From assembly GCA_903921135.1 (NCBI GenBank), contig CAIXOY010000630.1, positions 1-9,342 on the forward strand: a DNA stretch of 9,342 nucleotides, given 5' to 3'. Made by a program: the position numbers and the translations under genes. A model generated the notes under the pieces. That model ran no database searches. It was not told the DNA's origin and worked only from the letters and a program-made list of their open reading frames with translations. Positions 6,127 to 9,342 of the stretch are shown in pieces (the stretch's first letter is position 1; every line of letters starts with the position of its first letter). The DNA comes from an uncultured Gammaproteobacteria bacterium (lineage in GTDB: Bacteria > Pseudomonadota > Gammaproteobacteria > Pseudomonadales > UBA5518).

Positions 6127-7296
6127 TCAGGGCGCTTCCAGGCGGTTGTACTTCTTCAGCGCCGCACGCAGTTTTTCATGTGGCAGCGCGATGGCCGTGT
6201 TGCCCTCGAAGCCCGTGAGCGTACGCGCCGCCACCAGCGCATTCATCACCGCCTCGTCCACAGCCTGCACCGTCGCCGTGAAGAAGGGTGTGATGCGCTC
6301 GTTCGGGAGCATCTGCACCGAAGGAAGCCCCTTGGCCGCACTCGCCTCCGCATTGGCGGTGGAAAAAGCTAGGAATATATCGCCAGAGCCATTGCCTGCG
6401 ACGGCACCGGAGCGGGCAATACCCATCGTCACGCGCCGCGCGATGCGGTCGAGCTGGTGCGGCAGCAAGGGCGCGTCCGTCGCCACGATCACGATGACGG
6501 ACCCCAGATCCCGATCCTCCCGCTTGCTGGCGAGCGCGGCATACGCGGGCTGTTCGGGCACCTCTTTGCCAACGGGCACACCTGCGACCAGCAACTCCGA
6601 ACGGCGCCCGAAATTCGCCTGCAACAAGACGCCCAGCGTGTAGCGCTTGCCCTCGTCCTCGACCACGCGCGAGGCCGTGCCGATCCCGCACTTGAACTCG
6701 TAGCAGATCATGCCGGTGCCGCCGCCCACGTTGCCCTCCGTCACCGGGCCGCTGCGCGAGATATCCAGCGCCGCGAAGGCATGCTCGGGCTTCACATGGA
6801 AGCCGTTGATGTCGTTCAGCCAGCCGTCCCAGGTCTCCCCGACAACGGGCAGTGACCACCAGTCGTCGGTGTCGAATGTGTAGTGCTTGCCCCCCCAGGC
6901 GATGACCGCATCGCGCACCACGCCCACGCTGTGGGTGTTCGTGATCATCACCGGGCCGTACAGCAGGCCGGATTCGTCCAGCCAGGTCGTGCCGGTCATT
7001 TCGCCGTTGCCGTTCTGGCTGAACCAGCCCGCGAACACGGCCTCTGTGGGTGGACGCTTGCCGCGCGGCAGCACGGCGGTCACGCCCGTGCGCACCGCGG
7101 GCGTGACGCCCTCTGCAGAGATGATCGTGCTGTGCCCCACTTCCACGCCCGCCACGTCGGTGATCGCATTCAACGGGCCGGGCGTTCCCTCGAAAGGCAC
7201 GCCCAGATCGCGGGCGCGGGGTTCTGCCGCGTGCAGCGCGGTGGCCAGCGGCAGCAGCGCGAGAGACAGCAGCGCTCGACGGAAGGAAGTGCTCAT
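6127..7296 (-). CDS. Exported S58-family (DmpA/P1-type) aminopeptidase
   Basis: This is an N-terminal-nucleophile peptidase like DmpA (D-/L-aminopeptidase) and BapA (beta-peptidyl aminopeptidase), expected to remove N-terminal residues from peptides. The 389-residue product starts with a clear signal peptide (residues 1-23, ending LHA-A), so it probably works in the periplasm. The autocleavage site is the G303-S304 bond in GNGSGD, which would free S304 as nucleophile. GNVGGGTGM (189-196) and LLQANFG (N228, comparable to DmpA N218) are family motifs. The frame stays open upstream to 8250, but that extension lies over the transporter gene in another frame. The ATG at 7296 is followed by a signal peptide and preceded by GGAG about 9 nt upstream. 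It lies 23 bp after the transporter stop codon, so the two are probably cotranscribed. Substrate chirality cannot be read from the sequence. Confidence 0.9.
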   Translation of the reverse strand: MSTSFRRALLSLALLPLATALHAAEPRARDLGVPFEGTPGPLNAITDVAGVEVGHSTIISAEGVTPAVRTGVTAVLPRGKRPPTEAVFAGWFSQNGNGEMTGTTWLDESGLLYGPVMITNTHSVGVVRDAVIAWGGKHYTFDTDDWWSLPVVGETWDGWLNDINGFHVKPEHAFAALDISRSGPVTEGNVGGGTGMICYEFKCGIGTASRVVEDEGKRYTLGVLLQANFGRRSELLVAGVPVGKEVPEQPAYAALASKREDRDLGSVIVIVATDAPLLPHQLDRIARRVTMGIARSGAVAGNGSGDIFLAFSTANAEASAAKGLPSVQMLPNERITPFFTATVQAVDEAVMNALVAARTLTGFEGNTAIALPHEKLRAALKKYNRLEAP

Positions 7297-7319
7297 GCTC
7301 AGGTTCTCCGGAAAAAAGT

Positions 7320-8600
7320 TCAAGGCGTGGTGACGCCGAACCGGCGCCAGGCAATGCGAAGCATATAACCCGCAAGCAGTGCGATGCCCACCGCCCGCAG
7401 CGCCTCCGCACTGGCCGTGGTCATCACGAGCGCGCAGGATGCGATCGCCAGCACGGCCAGCACCGGGCCACCGGGCACGGCAAGCGGGGCGGGCCCGCGC
7501 CGCCGCAGCACCAGCAGCGCGACACAGATCGAGGCGTACATCAGCATCCGCGCGATCACCGCGATGGTGGCCAGATGCACGAAGGTACCCGTCAGGGTCA
7601 GCACGCAGATAATGCTCGCCGTCAGCATGATCGCCACGCCGGGCACCCGTGTGCCACCGCTCACGCGCGCCAACACGGAAGGGATCTCGCCCTGCTCGGC
7701 GAGTGCGAACAGCACCCGCGGTGTCACGAGGATGGAGGTGCTGAGATTCCCGGCACAGGAGAGCACCGCCGTGACCGCGACCAGGGTGGCGCCGGCCGCA
7801 CCGAAAATCGCGAGCGCCAGTTCGGCGATGGGGCGTTTGGTGTCTGCCAGACCCGGGAGCATCGACTGGCAGGCCAGCACGAGGAGCGCATAGAGCAGCC
7901 CCGCCAGCAGGAAACCGCCCAGCATGCCGAGGGGCAGATCGCGTTTGGGGCTGCGCAATTCGCCGGCCACGATGGTGGCCTGTTCGAAACCCATGCAGGC
8001 GAAGAACGCGAGGAGGAACGCAGCGCCGAGGGCATCGGCCTGCAGTGCCGGCTCCGCGGCCGCCTGCGGCCAGCCGCCGATGTACAGCCCCAGCGGCGCC
8101 AGCAGGAAAAGCGGCGTGAGTTTCAGCACCACCAGCACATTGCCGAGCGCGGCACCCTGCACCACCCCGCGCAGATTGAGCGCCGCGATCGCCAGGAGGA
8201 ACACGGTGATGGCGATGCCGCGCGCCAGAGGCTCCGACAACGCGGGCCACAACGCCGCGGCGTAATCGAGCATCACCACGATGATGGCCCCGGAGGTGGC
8301 GAGCCGTGTGAGGTACAGCAGCCAGCCGACGGTAAAAGCGCCGAACGGCCCCAGCGCTTCGCGGGCGTAGAGTACCGGCCCACCCGTGGCGTCGAATCGG
8401 CTCGCCACCTCCGCCGCACAGGCGGCAACCGCCGCGATCAGCACGAAGGCAGCGCCCAGCACGGCAAGGCTGTGGCTACCGGCCGCGGCATGCAGCGCTG
8501 ACGGAAGTCCGAAGATGCCGGCGCCGACGATGGTGTTCAGCGTGAGCGCGACCACATCGGCCGGGCCGAGGCCACGGTGCAGCCCTGCGGTGCTGTTCAT
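7320..8600 (-). CDS. APC-family amino acid permease
   Basis: This is an inner-membrane amino acid transporter of the APC superfamily, 426 residues and hydrophobic throughout, consistent with about 12 membrane segments. The unwound first helix carries GAGIFG (26-31), which binds the amino acid backbone in AdiC and LAT-type proteins. The sixth-helix region has FACMGFEQATIVAGELRSPKRD (200-221), with the E-x-x-x-P cytoplasmic end common in the family. The substrate is not predictable with confidence. The start at 8600 (MNSTAG) places the first helix normally; the frame extends to 8789 but would add 63 non-hydrophobic residues across the divergent intergenic region and into the neighbouring gene. 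The ribosome site is weak (GAGG close to the start). It is the first gene of a likely pair with the peptidase, suggesting uptake of amino acids released outside the membrane. Confidence 0.9.
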   Translation of the reverse strand: MNSTAGLHRGLGPADVVALTLNTIVGAGIFGLPSALHAAAGSHSLAVLGAAFVLIAAVAACAAEVASRFDATGGPVLYAREALGPFGAFTVGWLLYLTRLATSGAIIVVMLDYAAALWPALSEPLARGIAITVFLLAIAALNLRGVVQGAALGNVLVVLKLTPLFLLAPLGLYIGGWPQAAAEPALQADALGAAFLLAFFACMGFEQATIVAGELRSPKRDLPLGMLGGFLLAGLLYALLVLACQSMLPGLADTKRPIAELALAIFGAAGATLVAVTAVLSCAGNLSTSILVTPRVLFALAEQGEIPSVLARVSGGTRVPGVAIMLTASIICVLTLTGTFVHLATIAVIARMLMYASICVALLVLRRRGPAPLAVPGGPVLAVLAIASCALVMTTASAEALRAVGIALLAGYMLRIAWRRFGVTTP

Positions 8601-8630
8601 CGCCTCGTCCCGCGTATCAGAATACGGCCG

Positions 8631-8639
8631 ATCATAGCA
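8631..8639 (-). promoter_or_regulatory. Possible extended -10 promoter for the transporter-peptidase pair
   Basis: On the minus strand TGC directly precedes TATGAT (5 of 6 bases of the -10 consensus), forming an extended -10 element about 30 bp before the transporter start codon. No matching -35 is present at 17 bp, which extended -10 promoters can tolerate. It lies in the 91-bp gap shared with the divergent lipoprotein gene. Confidence 0.45.
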
Positions 8640-8691
8640 GCGCCCGCGGATCCGCCGGGCGTGCCTTGCCACTGCCGCCGGAGAACCGTTG

Positions 8692-9237
8692 ATGCGATAC
8701 CGCGTTTTGCTCCTGTTGCCGCTTCTGCTGCTGGCGGGTTGTGCGAGCCTCTCGGAGGGTGATTGCCGCAGCGCGAGCTGGGAGGACATCGGCTACCGCG
8801 ACGGCGTGAAAGGCACCGGCCCGGATCGCGCGCAGGATCATGCCAGCGCCTGCGTGGAGTACGGCATCAAGGTGGATCGTGAGGCCTGGCAGACCGGTTA
8901 CGAGCGCGGGCTGGATGTGTACTGCACACCGGAGAACGCGGTGGAGGTGGCCCTTTCGGGCGGCAACTATGGCGGTGTGTGCCCGCCCGACAGCGATGCG
9001 GCCTTCGCCACACACTGGCGCGCGGCGCGTCCGGTGTACGAGCAACGGCAGAGGGTGGCGCAACTCGACCAGCGCCGGCGCGAACTGGAGTATGCCTACA
9101 GCGCCTCCGATAACGACCGCGAGCGCTACAGCATCCGCACCGAACTTGCGCGGGTGGATGAGGCGATGCGCTATGAGCGCGAAAGGCTGTATTTCGAAGA
9201 GAGCCGGCTGGACCGTTTCCTGTCCGGGATCCGCTGA
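8692..9237 (+). CDS. DUF2799 domain lipoprotein
   Basis: The function is unknown. The 181-residue product starts with a lipoprotein signal (hydrophobic 6-14, lipobox LAGC with C17). Alanine at position 18, with no aspartate after the cysteine, suggests sorting to the outer membrane. Residues about 25-98 match the DUF2799 pattern: C25, W30, GYRDGVKG, H50 and C54, then GYERGLDVYCTPEN (C78) and GNYGGVCP (C97). The four cysteines could form disulfides in the periplasm. Residues about 115-178 are charged and helical, probably a coiled coil. The ATG at 8692 is preceded by GGAG with 8-nt spacing; a TTG immediately before it is not needed. The aminotransferase gene follows after 17 bp and may be cotranscribed. 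Confidence 0.85.
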   Translation: MRYRVLLLLPLLLLAGCASLSEGDCRSASWEDIGYRDGVKGTGPDRAQDHASACVEYGIKVDREAWQTGYERGLDVYCTPENAVEVALSGGNYGGVCPPDSDAAFATHWRAARPVYEQRQRVAQLDQRRRELEYAYSASDNDRERYSIRTELARVDEAMRYERERLYFEESRLDRFLSGIR

Positions 9238-9254
9238 ATCCTGAGGCGCAACCC

Positions 9255-9342
9255 ATGACCCGCATCCTCTACCCCACCACCAACCTCGCCGCCATCGAGC
9301 AACTCACGCTGACCCGCGGCGAAGGGGTGTACGTCTACGACG
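9255..9342 (+). CDS. Class III aminotransferase, N-terminal fragment (runs off the window)
   Basis: Only the first 29 codons are present. The residues TRGEGVYVYD after a short leader (MTRILYPTTNLAAIEQ) match the N-terminal signature of PLP-dependent class III aminotransferases such as omega-amino acid:pyruvate, GABA and acetylornithine enzymes. TGAGG lies 8 nt before the ATG. A GABA or omega-amino acid role would fit gabD in the same neighbourhood, but the active-site lysine and substrate residues are outside the window. Confidence 0.75.
   Translation, partial: MTRILYPTTNLAAIEQLTLTRGEGVYVYD

Noticed and set aside
7297..8250. N-terminal extension of the peptidase frame giving a 707-residue protein
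   Set aside because: The extension overlaps the transporter gene in another frame, has shadow-type composition, and is followed internally by a proper signal peptide and ribosome site at 7296.
1..9342. CRISPR array, tRNA or rRNA genes, phage genes, toxin-antitoxin or defence genes
   Set aside because: None seen: the repeats lack regular spacers, no RNA gene signature was recognised, and all coding regions are explained by metabolic, transport, lipoprotein or transposase genes.

Overview
This is GC-rich bacterial chromosome. Dense coding, Shine-Dalgarno-led ATG starts, palindromic REP repeats and the gene families all point to a proteobacterium, most likely a gammaproteobacterium (inferred; there is no rRNA or other marker in the window). 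Most genes handle amino acids or peptides.

Layout. Positions 1-127 hold two direct REP repeats downstream of a minus-strand branched-chain aminotransferase gene (ilvE, 128-1057). Between ilvE and the minus-strand succinate-semialdehyde dehydrogenase gene (gabD, 2462-3925) lies a REP cluster, and one REP there is split by a complete 1177-bp IS110-family insertion sequence (1264-2440). Upstream of and diverging from gabD is an exported amidohydrolase (4129-6117, plus). It converges on a minus-strand pair: an APC-family amino acid transporter (7320-8600) followed by an exported S58/DmpA-type aminopeptidase (6127-7296). Diverging from the transporter are a DUF2799 lipoprotein (8692-9237) and the first 29 codons of a class III aminotransferase (9255 to the window end).

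The main discovery is the IS110 element, which can be read almost completely. Its ends follow from a perfect reconstruction of the split REP around a CT core. Its 5' non-coding region folds into a predicted bridge RNA: a 5' stem-loop, a target-binding loop and a donor-binding loop. The guide segments in those loops match the REP target and the element's own ends. Joining the two ends in a circle would create a promoter with 17-bp spacing just upstream of the RNA. The bridge-RNA mechanism is known for IS621 and relatives. Assigning this element, its guides and its REP target is read from this sequence and has not been tested.

How the genes may work together (inference): the exported peptidase and the APC transporter could release and import amino acids, GabD and the class III aminotransferase could serve GABA or omega-amino acid breakdown, and IlvE handles branched-chain amino acids. 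The IS and REPs are mobile or repetitive DNA in the gap between gabD and ilvE.
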